Below are positions 56,178 through 64,000 of a stretch of DNA of 64,000 bases, piece by piece. Within the stretch, counting starts at the first letter, position 1. Every line of letters begins with the position of its first letter. The stretch spans positions 1 through 64,000 of the forward strand of contig CAWFMV010000014.1 of the NCBI GenBank assembly GCA_963817015.1. Reading direction: 5' to 3'. The DNA is from VAZQ01 sp963817015 (GTDB taxonomy: Bacteria > Pseudomonadota > Alphaproteobacteria > Rhizobiales > Xanthobacteraceae). The position numbers and the translations under genes are program-made. The notes beneath the pieces are model-generated. The model saw nothing but the letters and a program-made list of their open reading frames with translations, made no database searches and was not told the origin of the DNA.

Positions 56178-57351
56178 TCCCCTGCGCAGGATCGATGGTT
56201 GGCTGCTTTTGTTGGCTCAGATTGAAAACAGATTAGGGGCATCTTGTACCCCTCTCCCTGTCCCTCCCTCACAAGTGGGAAGGGAACGCCGTGGCATTGC
56301 TCGGCCCGCTTCCAACGGTTCATTCGCGTCGACACTTGCGAGATGCGTGGCAGCTTTCGCATTCGCTTGCGCGCTTGCGACACCAGTGCACGCCCAGTCC
56401 CTCGATCTCTCCGGCAAGTCCGTTACGCTCGCGATCGCGACACCCTCGGGCGGCGGATACGATCTCTATGGCCGCATGGTCGCGCGCCACATCGGCCGCT
56501 ACCTGCCGGGCAATCCGACCGTGGTGCCGCAGAACATGCCAGGCGCGGGCTCGCTGATCGCAGCCAATTGGCTTGCCAACGTCGCGCCCAAGGACGGCAC
56601 CGCGATCGCGATCATCCCCAGTGCGACGTTGTTCGAAAACCTCCTCGGCAACGCACAGGCGCGCTTCGACGCGCGCGCGTTGCGCTGGCTCGTGAGCCTC
56701 AACGACTACACCGCGGTCGCGGTGGCCTGGCACGACACGCCGTTGATGACCGCGGATGACTTGCTGAGCAAGGAATTCCTGGTCGGCAGCAACGCGCCCG
56801 CCTCCGACACCACGGTGTGGCCGCTGCTGCTCAACGCGCTGATCGGTACCAAGACCAAGCTGGTGCGCGGCTATCCCGGCACGGCCGGCATCGCGCTCGC
56901 GATGGAGCGCGGTGAGGTGCAAGGCATGATCGGTGACGACTGGGCGAGCATCAAGGCCAACAAGGCGAGCTGGCTGCGCGAGAAGAAGGTGCGCATCCTG
57001 ATGCAGATGACCGCCGATCGTCACGCCGATCTCTCCGACGTGCCGCTCGCTTCGGAGTTCGCCAAGGATGAGGACAACCGCCGAGTGCTGGCGCTGTTCG
57101 TGGCGCGGCAGAAATATGGGCGGCCGTTCCTGGCGCCGCCGGGCACGCCGGATGTGGTCGCCGATGTCTATCGTGACGCCTTCGCCAAGCTCGTGACCGA
57201 CGGGGAGTTCCTGCGTGATGCGGAGCAGGCGCAGCTCATCATCAAGGTCGCGCCTGGCGCGGAGGTGACCGCGCTGGTCCAATCGCTGCACACTCTCCCG
57301 CGAGAAGTGATCGACAAGGCCAGCACGCTCATCCGCCGCATCACGCAGTAA
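56134..57351 (+). CDS. Bug-type receptor with unclear start
   Basis: A Bug relative of the longer subfamily. Its mature part starts SLDLSGKSVTLAIATPSGGG and continues YDLYGRMVARHIGRYLPGNP, QNMPGAGSLIAANWLANVAP, GYPGTAGIALAMERGEVQGM and ends STLIRRITQ. A signal peptide AAFAFACALATPVHAQ is preceded by no ATG: GTG 56347 is the nearest start, and the frame is open back to 56134 through repeat sequence (PLPVPPSQVGRERRG). The true start may have been removed when the repeat inserted. Function of the ligand unknown. Confidence 0.76.
   Translation: MGEDKERGRTKRDASPLRRIDGWLLLLAQIENRLGASCTPLPVPPSQVGRERRGIARPASNGSFASTLARCVAAFAFACALATPVHAQSLDLSGKSVTLAIATPSGGGYDLYGRMVARHIGRYLPGNPTVVPQNMPGAGSLIAANWLANVAPKDGTAIAIIPSATLFENLLGNAQARFDARALRWLVSLNDYTAVAVAWHDTPLMTADDLLSKEFLVGSNAPASDTTVWPLLLNALIGTKTKLVRGYPGTAGIALAMERGEVQGMIGDDWASIKANKASWLREKKVRILMQMTADRHADLSDVPLASEFAKDEDNRRVLALFVARQKYGRPFLAPPGTPDVVADVYRDAFAKLVTDGEFLRDAEQAQLIIKVAPGAEVTALVQSLHTLPREVIDKASTLIRRITQ
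56247..56292. repeat. palindromic repeat in front of the Bug gene
   Basis: CCCCTCTCCCTGTCCCTCCCTC and CAAGTGGGAAGGGAACGCC form an imperfect hairpin of the CTCCC-GGGAG type, similar to the unit at 39331-39372. It lies between the truncated decarboxylase and the receptor and may have caused the loss of both genes' ends. Confidence 0.5.
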
Positions 57352-57367
57352 CGCGACTTGGGTGCCC

Positions 57368-58997
57368 TCAGCGCATGCGCCAGCTTTTGTCGATATAGCG
57401 CTGGCGCCCGAGCTCGGTGATCTGCAGGGCGGTGCGATAGCTGCCATCAGCCGTTTCGGCGAACAGCGTGCGCACCTGAATCGGCACCTGCTCCTCGTCG
57501 GGGCCGTCGACGAAAGCCTCATTCAGTGCGCGGCCATCGAACCGGTCGCCGCCCATGTCTTTGTCGAGATTCATCAGCGAAAGCAGGGTCGGCGTCAGGT
57601 CGACATTGCTCGCGGGCGTTCGCACCGTGGCGCCCTTCTTGAAATCGGCGCCCCAGGCCAGGAACGTGTTGCGCACCGTCCATGGGCTCATGCTGCCGTG
57701 GTTGCCGGCTGTGCCTTCGAGCGGACCGGTTTTCGCCGCCGCGGTGTAGTCAGTGCCCGGTACGCCGAAGGGGCTTCTGGCTGAGCTCCAGGGAAACGTC
57801 AGCACGATGTCGGGACCGCGCCCGGCATGCGCGAGGTGGACGAGCTCGAGCGCGAAGGTGCCCGGCTCGCGCCCCTCGGTGGGCACGCCGTTGCCGGCCG
57901 CCTTGCCGGCCGTGAACAGCACGCCGGCCCATGGCTGCTGCTGCAGGAAGCGAACGATTGCGCCGATGCGCTGCAGATCATGGTCGCGCACATGCAGCGC
58001 CATGGTCTGGCCACTGGATGCGATCACCACATCGTCGGAGTCAGGGCCCGCCTTCAGGCCGGCCTTGATCAGCTCGCCGGTCACGTCGACCCCATAGGCG
58101 GAATGGCCGAAGCCATGGTCCGACACCACGATAATGTTGGTCTTGTCGGCAACCCCGAGTTCCTTCAGGCGGTCGAGCAGGAGACCAACCTCGCGGTCAT
58201 TGTTGCGGATGGCCGTGCGCGACTCCGGCGCACCGGCGCCAATCGCGTGCTGCAGGTGATCGGGCTCGGACAGCCAGTTGATCACCACATCAGGTTTGAG
58301 GTCGGGAAGCACATAGTCGCGCAGCACCTGCTGCGTCCAGTTGACCTGCGCGACGTAGGAATCCTTCGCGCCGCCGCGCGTCGGCGCGGCCGGAAAGCGT
58401 CGCAGGATCGCCTCGTTGGCGGCATCCGGAAAAGCGACGCGCACGCCTGCTTCCCAATAGCCGTTCACCAGGATGCCGACCCCCTTGGGAGCGCGGTGAT
58501 TGGCGAGCAGCGCCGAGCCGGTCGAGCCTGAGCTCACGACGGCAAGTGTCTTGCCGCGCTTGGCCAAGATTTCGCCGAGGCTTTCGGTGAGCACCATGCC
58601 GCCGTTGGTGACGGCATCGAGCTTCAGCAGGTTCTGGTGCTCGTCATTGGGGAAGGCGCGGTTGGGATTGACCTCGCGGACATAGAGCGTGTTGCCGAAG
58701 ATGCCGTTGCGGCTCGGATAGGTGCCGGTCGCGATCGCGGTCGCATTGGCGCGGGTGACGGTCGGGAAGACGGAATGCCCGTTGAGGAAGTTCACGCCCT
58801 CCTGGCGCAGCCGCCACAGGTTCGGAGTTTCCTCCGCGGAGATCGAAGTCCGGCCGCAGGCCATCGAGCACCAGCACCATGTTGAGCGTGGCGTTGCCCG
58901 CCAGCGCCGGAGTCAGCCAAAGCCCGGCCGCGAAAAGCGTCGCGGCCACGCCTGCCGCTGTGCGAGGCAGAACTTTGCTATGCGAAGTCTCGGTCAT
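57368..58997 (-). pseudogene. frameshifted alkaline-phosphatase-superfamily phosphodiesterase
   Basis: A secreted type I phosphodiesterase/nucleotide pyrophosphatase of about 540 residues. Signal VAATLFAAGLWLTPALAG, metal Asp in VLVLDGLRPDF, then after a shift near 58850 ETPNLWRLRQEGVNFLNGH and the nucleophile Thr in FPTVTRANATAIATGTYP; further metal ligands in DHLQHAIGAG, VVSDHGFGHS and AGNHGSM. All five sites are present, so it should be active on a phospho- or sulfo-ester. ATG 58997 has AAGGGG. It lies 16 bases after the convergent Bug receptor stop. Confidence 0.8.
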
Positions 58998-59088
58998 GGG
59001 CTCGCCCCTTTGCGTCGCGCAACCATGTTCACGTGCGCAGTGGTATGGGGCGAAAATTGCCGATTGATGACAGCGCGGCGCGCGCACC

Positions 59089-60084
59089 TCACTCCGGCTT
59101 GATGCCGGCGGCCGCGACGACCTTGCCCCACTTCTCGTAGTCATCGCTGATGATCTTGCCGAACTCCCCAGGCGTGGTACCGACCACGTCGACCCCGATC
59201 GCCGCCATGCGCTCGTGGAAGCCGGTCGTCCTTATGGTCTTCATGATCTCGCGGTGGAGCGTATCGATGATCTCCGGCGGCGTGTGTGCGGGCCCGACGA
59301 GACCCACGCCGGAGCCGACCTCGAAGCCCGGAAAACCTGATTCCGACATGGTCGGCACGTCCGGCAAGGACGAGATGCGTTTGAGACTCGTGGCCGCGAT
59401 CGCACGCAGGCCGCCCTCGCGGATCAGCGGCAACAGCGAATTGATGGCGCCGATGAACATGTCGATGCGGCCGGCAAGGAGATCCGGAATCACCACGGTC
59501 GCGCCGCGAAACGGGACATGAATGAGATCGACACCGGCATGCATCTTGAACAGCTCGCCGCCGAGATGCTGTGGGGTGCCCACACCCACCGATCCGAACG
59601 TCAGCTTGGTCGGCGCGGATTTCGCAAGCGCGATGAACTGCTGCACCGTGCCGGCTGGCAGAGCGGCGGGTACGACCAGCACGAACGGCACGTCGGCGAC
59701 CTGGCTGATCGGCGCAAAATCGTTCACCGGGTGATAGCCCGGATTGCGCGACAGGTGCGGGCCGATGGTGAACGAGGCCGGCACGATCAGCATCGTGTGC
59801 CCGTCGGGCGGCGATTTCGCCACATACGAATAGGCAATGTTGCCGCCGCCACCGGGCTTGTTCTCGACCACTGCGGGCTGATTGAGGTTCGCCTGCAGTC
59901 CGCTTGCGATCTCGCGCGCCACCACGTCGTTCGAGCCGCCCGGCGTGAACGGCACGATCACGCGCATCGTCTTGCTCGGGAAGCGTGCTTCCGCGCGACC
60001 CGTGGACGGCCAGGCCGCCGCACCGGCGAGCGCAGCGATGAACGCGCGCCTTGACACGGGCGAACAATCTCGGCGCAGCGCCAT
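59089..60084 (-). CDS. Bug/TctC receptor with Tat-type signal
   Basis: A 331-residue Bug receptor. SRRAFIAALAGAAAWPSTGR is a twin-arginine-type signal, followed by FPSKTMRVIVPFTPGGSNDV, ENKPGGGGNIAYSYV, DGHTMLIVPASFTIGPHLSR, VPFRGATVVIPDLLAGRIDM and the end KVVAAAGIKPE. ATG 60084. Tat export of Bug proteins is not rare but differs from the other eleven in the window, most of which have Sec signals. It lies 228 bases from the divergent PQQ dehydrogenase. Confidence 0.89.
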   Translation of the reverse strand: MALRRDCSPVSRRAFIAALAGAAAWPSTGRAEARFPSKTMRVIVPFTPGGSNDVVAREIASGLQANLNQPAVVENKPGGGGNIAYSYVAKSPPDGHTMLIVPASFTIGPHLSRNPGYHPVNDFAPISQVADVPFVLVVPAALPAGTVQQFIALAKSAPTKLTFGSVGVGTPQHLGGELFKMHAGVDLIHVPFRGATVVIPDLLAGRIDMFIGAINSLLPLIREGGLRAIAATSLKRISSLPDVPTMSESGFPGFEVGSGVGLVGPAHTPPEIIDTLHREIMKTIRTTGFHERMAAIGVDVVGTTPGEFGKIISDDYEKWGKVVAAAGIKPE

Positions 60085-60312
60085 CGCAGTACTCCAATGA
60101 AAGGTGATGCCGGAGTGGACTTTAGCAGGGCGCTGGCGACCCTGCACCATGCATGCGACCGCAACGCGCGGTCGTGTCCGCACTGCAGCATCCTGGCGCT
60201 CGCATTGACACCCCCTCGACCGCCGTTAAGCTCATGCAAGCAAAAAAAGAAACCGCCGTGGCTCGATCCATATGGCTCGATCCATGTGCCGGCTGCTCCA
60301 GGGAGGGAGTTC

Positions 60313-62442
60313 ATGCACCAGATGCTTCGTTTCATCGTCACGCTGGCATTTGCGCTACCCTCGTTGGCGCTTGCGCAGGCCGATCTGCGCCAACCCTCCG
60401 GCAAGGAATGGCTCACCATCGGGGGTGACTGGAGCAACTCCCGCTACTCTACGCTCACGCAGATCAACCGCGAGAACGTGAAAAGCCTCAAAGCCGCCTG
60501 GATGGTTAACCTCGGCTCGGGGATTGGCACCAAATATTCCATGGAAGGCACGCCGATCGTGAAGGACGGCGTCATGTATTTCGCGACCGGCAACGACGAC
60601 GTCTTTGCGCTCGACGCCAGGACCGGCGCACTCATCTGGGAGCATCGCTCCGGCATCGACCAGAACATCACCACGGTCTGCTGCGGCTGGGCCAATCGCG
60701 GTGTTGCGGTCGCGGACGGCAAGGTGTTTCTCGGCTATCTCGACGGCACTTTCGTGGCGCTCGACGCGAAGACCGGCAATCTCGTGTGGCAGACCACGGT
60801 CGGCCGCTGGCAGGACGGCCACACTATCGTGAGCGCGCCGCTCTACCACAATGGCGTGATCTACACCGGCATCTCGGGCGGCGACCGTGGTGTGCGCGGC
60901 AAGCTCACCGCGCTCGATGCGGCAACCGGCAAGGAGCTGTGGCGCTTCTGGACCGTGCCGGGACCGGGCGAATTTGGCGGCGACACCTGGCCGTCGCCGA
61001 ACGATCCCGATCCCACGCGCACGAAAGCCTATCTGCAGGGCGGCGCCACCGTCTGGCAGACGCCGGCGATTGATCCCGATCTCGGCCTCATCTATTTCAG
61101 CACCGGCCAGCCTGGCCCGAATGCGATCGGCAATGGCGCCAACCGGCCGGGCGACAATCTGTTCAGCTCCTCAATCGTGGCGCTGCGGCTTGACGGCACC
61201 TATGCGTGGCATTTCCAGCAGGTGCGGCACGACGTCTGGGACTTCGACTGTCCGAGTCCCGTGGTGCTGTTCGATCAGGTCTATGACGGCATTGTACGCA
61301 AGGGTATCGCGGAGGCCTGTAAGACCGGCTGGGTCTACATGCTCGATCGCACCAACGGCAAGCCGTTGATTGGGATCGTGGACAAGCCAGTGGACCAGGA
61401 GCCGCGCACCAATTCGGCGGCGACGCAGCCGTTCCCGGTCGGCGACGCGGTCATTCCACAGTGCGCGCCGCCGCTTGAAGGCTGGGTGAGCAAGTGCATC
61501 TTCGAGCAGACCTGGGACGTGCCGGTGTTGCTGGTGCCGGGCCCGAACGGTGGCGTGAACTGGGCGCCGATGTCCTACAGCCCGCGGACCGGCCACTTCT
61601 ACGTGACGGCGGCGGTGCGGCCGACGAGCTGGATCGCGCCCGGCAGCGGCAGGGTCGCGCCGCCCGCATTCGGTGCGAAATATTCCGGCACGCTAACCGC
61701 AATCAATTCACGCACCAACAAGATCGTCTGGCAGAAGCAGACGCCCTATTCGATCGGGCAAGGCAGCGGCACGCTCGCGACTGCGAGCGGTCTTCTGTTT
61801 CACGGCGAGCCCGACGGCCAGTTCCAGGCGCTCGATGCGGCCAATGGCGAGGTGCTGTGGCAGTGGCAGACCGGCGCTGGCGCGGATGCGCCCGCTATCA
61901 CTTACGAGATCGACGGCCAGCAATATGTGGCGATCGCGGTCGGCGGCTTGTCGACGCAGACGGCGTCCAGCAACGGCGACATGCTCTGGGTGTACTCACT
62001 CGGCGGCAATCCCAATCACGCTATCGCGCAACTCGCCGTCCCGCCGCCACCTCCGACCGGACCCTCATTCAATTTTGCGGGCTTGCGCAAAGGCGAGGTG
62101 CCGATCGAAAGCACCAACGCGGTCAAGATGGTCGACTATGCGTTCAGTCCGTCGCGGATCACCGTAAGTACCGGCACGAAAGTGAGCTTCACCAACTCCG
62201 GAGCGCAGCCACACAACGCGGCCGGCGCTGATGCGGGTGGCTGGGACACTGGCATGCTCAAGCAAGGCGAGGTTGCCAGCGTGACATTCAACAAGCCCGG
62301 CACCTATTCGTTCATCTGTACGCCGCATCCGTTCATGATCGGGCAAGTGATCGTTACTGGCTCCGAGGTGTCGTCGCCGGCGGTGGTCGTAGAGCCGAAC
62401 CCACGCCGGGCCGATGCGGCGGGTGAGCACGGACGGCACTGA
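60313..62442 (+). CDS. PQQ-dependent dehydrogenase with C-terminal cupredoxin domain
   Basis: A 709-residue periplasmic quinoprotein. Signal FIVTLAFALPSLALA; the propeller has the vicinal Cys123-Cys124 (TTVCCGWANRG), WDFD with the catalytic Asp310 and Asp312, and GDNLFSSSIVALRL. Instead of the usual cytochrome c, residues 600-683 form a cupredoxin domain (MVDYAFSPSRITVSTGTKV, TYSFICTPHPFMIG) with possible copper ligands His634, Cys669, His672, Met675. Electrons from an alcohol or aldehyde should pass directly to copper. ATG 60313 follows GGGAGGGAG. Substrate not predicted. Confidence 0.88.
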   Translation: MHQMLRFIVTLAFALPSLALAQADLRQPSGKEWLTIGGDWSNSRYSTLTQINRENVKSLKAAWMVNLGSGIGTKYSMEGTPIVKDGVMYFATGNDDVFALDARTGALIWEHRSGIDQNITTVCCGWANRGVAVADGKVFLGYLDGTFVALDAKTGNLVWQTTVGRWQDGHTIVSAPLYHNGVIYTGISGGDRGVRGKLTALDAATGKELWRFWTVPGPGEFGGDTWPSPNDPDPTRTKAYLQGGATVWQTPAIDPDLGLIYFSTGQPGPNAIGNGANRPGDNLFSSSIVALRLDGTYAWHFQQVRHDVWDFDCPSPVVLFDQVYDGIVRKGIAEACKTGWVYMLDRTNGKPLIGIVDKPVDQEPRTNSAATQPFPVGDAVIPQCAPPLEGWVSKCIFEQTWDVPVLLVPGPNGGVNWAPMSYSPRTGHFYVTAAVRPTSWIAPGSGRVAPPAFGAKYSGTLTAINSRTNKIVWQKQTPYSIGQGSGTLATASGLLFHGEPDGQFQALDAANGEVLWQWQTGAGADAPAITYEIDGQQYVAIAVGGLSTQTASSNGDMLWVYSLGGNPNHAIAQLAVPPPPPTGPSFNFAGLRKGEVPIESTNAVKMVDYAFSPSRITVSTGTKVSFTNSGAQPHNAAGADAGGWDTGMLKQGEVASVTFNKPGTYSFICTPHPFMIGQVIVTGSEVSSPAVVVEPNPRRADAAGEHGRH

Positions 62443-62455
62443 ACCTGCAAGTGGA

Positions 62456-62566
62456 TCGTCGTGCCTGCGCAAGCGGGGACCCAGTAAACACTGAACCGAA
62501 AGATTTGCCTAAGTACTACAACAATCGCTCTCGAATGCTGGGTCCCCGTTTGCGCGGGGACGACAT
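62456..62566. repeat. palindromic repeat of the CCCGC-AAGCGGG family
   Basis: TCGTCGTGCCTGCGCAAGCG at 62456 onward and GGTCCCCGTTTGCGCGGGGA at 62541-62560 are imperfect inverted copies of about 28 bases around a 50-base AT-richer spacer. Same family as at 54813-54921. It lies between the convergent PQQ dehydrogenase and Bug receptor. Confidence 0.72.
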
Positions 62567-62585
62567 CCGAGCAAGGTGCAAGGTC

Positions 62586-63627
62586 TCACTTCTTCAATGC
62601 GCTGATCTCGTTGTAGTGCGTCACGACATCTTTTGGCGTCGCAGCAGCCTTTGCCAGCAGCGCACGCACTGCTTCGCCATCGATCGGGCTGATGTCGAGC
62701 TTCGCCTTTCTGGCATCCTCAAGGAACGCAGGGTCCTGGCACATCGCCATGAAGGCTTTCTGCAGCGCTGCCGCGCGATCTGGCGGCAGGCCCGCCGGCG
62801 CGACGAACGGCAGCGCCATGAAGAACGGCAGCTCGGCAAATTCCAAAAGTGCCAGCACCTTGGGATCGCGGGTCAGCTCGCGCCCGGTGGGCACATCGGG
62901 CAGTTGCGGATGCCGCGTCGTGCGGCCGAACTGGATGAGCGGACGCACTGACTTGCTGGTCCACATCGCCGATTGGTTGGCGCTGATCGAGACGAGTCCG
63001 ATCACCTGGCCGTCGACCTCGTTCTTGCGCTGCGCTTCCGAGAGGGCGGCTGCCCCGACATAGCCGTCGACGACCGTGAGGTTGAGACCGAATGCGATCT
63101 TGGGGATCAGCGCAAACGTCAGATTGGTGTTGCCAGGAATGTCCGCTCCGATCCGCGCTGTGATGCCGGGCTTTTTCAGATCGTCCACGCGTCTTCGCCG
63201 GATGGGTGGCGTTTACGATCAGCATGTAGGCGTCGTCGGCGAACGACGACAGGCTGCCGAGCCAAGTAAGGGCCTGCGGGTCAAATTTCGCTTGTGGATC
63301 GCCCTGGATCGAGAGGAGCGGGACCGCGCGCTGGATGACCGCGATCACCGAGCCGTCGCGTGGCGCGCTTGTGGCAAAATCGTTGAGCAGGCCAAGGCCG
63401 CCATTGGCGGGCCGGTTCTGTGACGTGACCGCCGGCTGGCCCGGAATGAAGCGGCCGATGTGCCGCGCCACCAAGCGACCGGAGAGATCGTTGATGCCGC
63501 CGGTCGCGGTCGGGATGACGAGCGTGACGGTGCGTCCCTGATAGAACTGCTCCACCGGTTGCGCGCTGGCCGCTTGGATGATGGCAAGGCTGCAGAGCAG
63601 CGCGGCGGCTGCGTGATGAAATGCCAT
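62586..63627 (-). pseudogene. frameshifted Bug-type receptor, FYQGRTV subfamily
   Basis: A Bug receptor of about 345 residues. Signal AAALLCSLAIIQAASAQP, then EQFYQGRTVTLVIPTATGGI, DLSGRLVARHIGRFIPGQP, SQNRPANGGLGLLNDFATSA, VPLLSIQGDPQAKFDPQALT, and after one shift near 63190 PGITARIGADIPGNTNLTFA and the end YNEISALKK. ATG 63627. It is convergent with the PQQ dehydrogenase and lies 34 bases from the partial SDR. Phrase NRPANGG replaces the commoner MPGAGG loop. Confidence 0.8.
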
Positions 63628-63661
63628 CGTCGTTCTCCCGTCCGTTCAGTGCTGCTGGAGC

Positions 63662-64000
63662 CTAACGCATCTCCGGCGGCACCGGCAGCAATACCGACGC
63701 TTCGCGCGCCTTGGCGGCTGCGTCATTCGGCGGCAGGCTTTCGTCCCAGAGCTTGCCGACGAAGCGTGCGCCGGTGATGCCGTTGGAGAGTGGCGAGGCG
63801 AGCCACACGATGGGCGCGACCATCACGGAGGGTGGGAGGAGCGCGCGGCCGATGGCGGCGAGCTCCTTGCGCGAGGCCATGTGCACGAACTCGGTATCGG
63901 CGGCCCCGCCAGGAATGAGCGAGTTGACGGTGACGCCGGTGTCCTCGAGATCCTTCGCCCAGATCAGCGTCTCGGCCTCGATCGCGGCCTTGCTGACCCC
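63662..64000 (-). CDS. SDR-family oxidoreductase, C-terminal part
   Basis: The last 112 residues of a short-chain dehydrogenase/reductase; the rest runs off the window. GVSKAAIEAETLIWAKDLED contains the Lys of the YxxxK motif, VTVNSLIPGGAADTEF and PIVWLASPLSNGITGARFVG are typical C-terminal phrases, and it ends VLLPVPPEMR. The start cannot be seen. Substrate unknown. Confidence 0.82.
   Translation of the reverse strand, partial: GVSKAAIEAETLIWAKDLEDTGVTVNSLIPGGAADTEFVHMASRKELAAIGRALLPPSVMVAPIVWLASPLSNGITGARFVGKLWDESLPPNDAAAKAREASVLLPVPPEMR

Overview
The window looks like GC-rich chromosomal DNA of an alphaproteobacterium of the order Hyphomicrobiales (Bradyrhizobium / Xanthobacteraceae type). 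This is inferred from gene content (small Tat-secreted basic protein, Gly/Trp-rich secreted protein, CtpA, 49-residue basic protein, a very high density of Bug/TctC receptors) and from the interspersed palindromes seen here. No ribosomal RNA, CRISPR array, transposase or phage gene was seen.

Layout. 0-17 kb: a tandem pair of Lin0512-family proteins, CtpA protease, two small secreted proteins, a cyclic-nucleotide-binding/thioredoxin-reductase-like flavoprotein, an M28 peptidase, a two-subunit ThDP decarboxylase with a Bug receptor, an EamA transporter, an UspA-LOG operon with a 49-residue basic protein, and a Bug receptor divergent from a Rieske / small protein / amidohydrolase operon, followed by a DUF6492 gene and an odd tRNA-like element. 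17.6-28.6 kb: FAD monooxygenase plus amidase, cupin, polysaccharide deacetylase, enoyl-CoA hydratase, a DUF1501 pair, UbiA prenyltransferase, an LVIVD-repeat protein and a Bug receptor. 28.6-47 kb: a catabolic block with TauD dioxygenase, enoyl-CoA hydratase, a ParE-type toxin-antitoxin pair, two operons led by UbiD-type decarboxylases (one with Rieske + amidohydrolase, one with Bug receptor + CocE-type hydrolase + ACMSD-like amidohydrolase), and a divergent plus-strand run of cysteine-dioxygenase-like protein, MDR oxidoreductase, PaaI thioesterase and AMP-forming acyl-CoA ligase. 47-56 kb: one long minus-strand run (two Bug receptors, acyl-CoA dehydrogenase, ADP-forming acyl-CoA ligase, MmgE/PrpD, Asp/Glu racemase, Bug receptor) with 4-base stop/start overlaps. 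56-64 kb: a truncated ThDP decarboxylase, three more Bug receptors, an alkaline-phosphatase-superfamily phosphodiesterase, a PQQ dehydrogenase with a C-terminal cupredoxin domain, and a partial SDR.

How they work together (inference). Twelve periplasmic Bug receptors, without any visible TctA/TctB membrane partner, accompany CoA ligases, decarboxylases, hydratases and hydrolases. The theme is scavenging of carboxylates and aromatic or amide compounds, their activation to CoA esters, and decarboxylation or hydrolysis.

Quality warning. Many genes, above all between 28.6 and 53 kb, are broken by single-base shifts although protein homology continues in the next frame. Almost every shift that could be resolved by eye is one extra base, so these are most likely uncorrected sequence errors rather than real gene decay. 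Such genes are typed pseudogene here, with coordinates spanning the whole inferred gene. The dispersed palindromic repeats (about 35.3, 54.8 and 62.5 kb among others) are real structure and in two places run into or replace the 5' end of a receptor gene.
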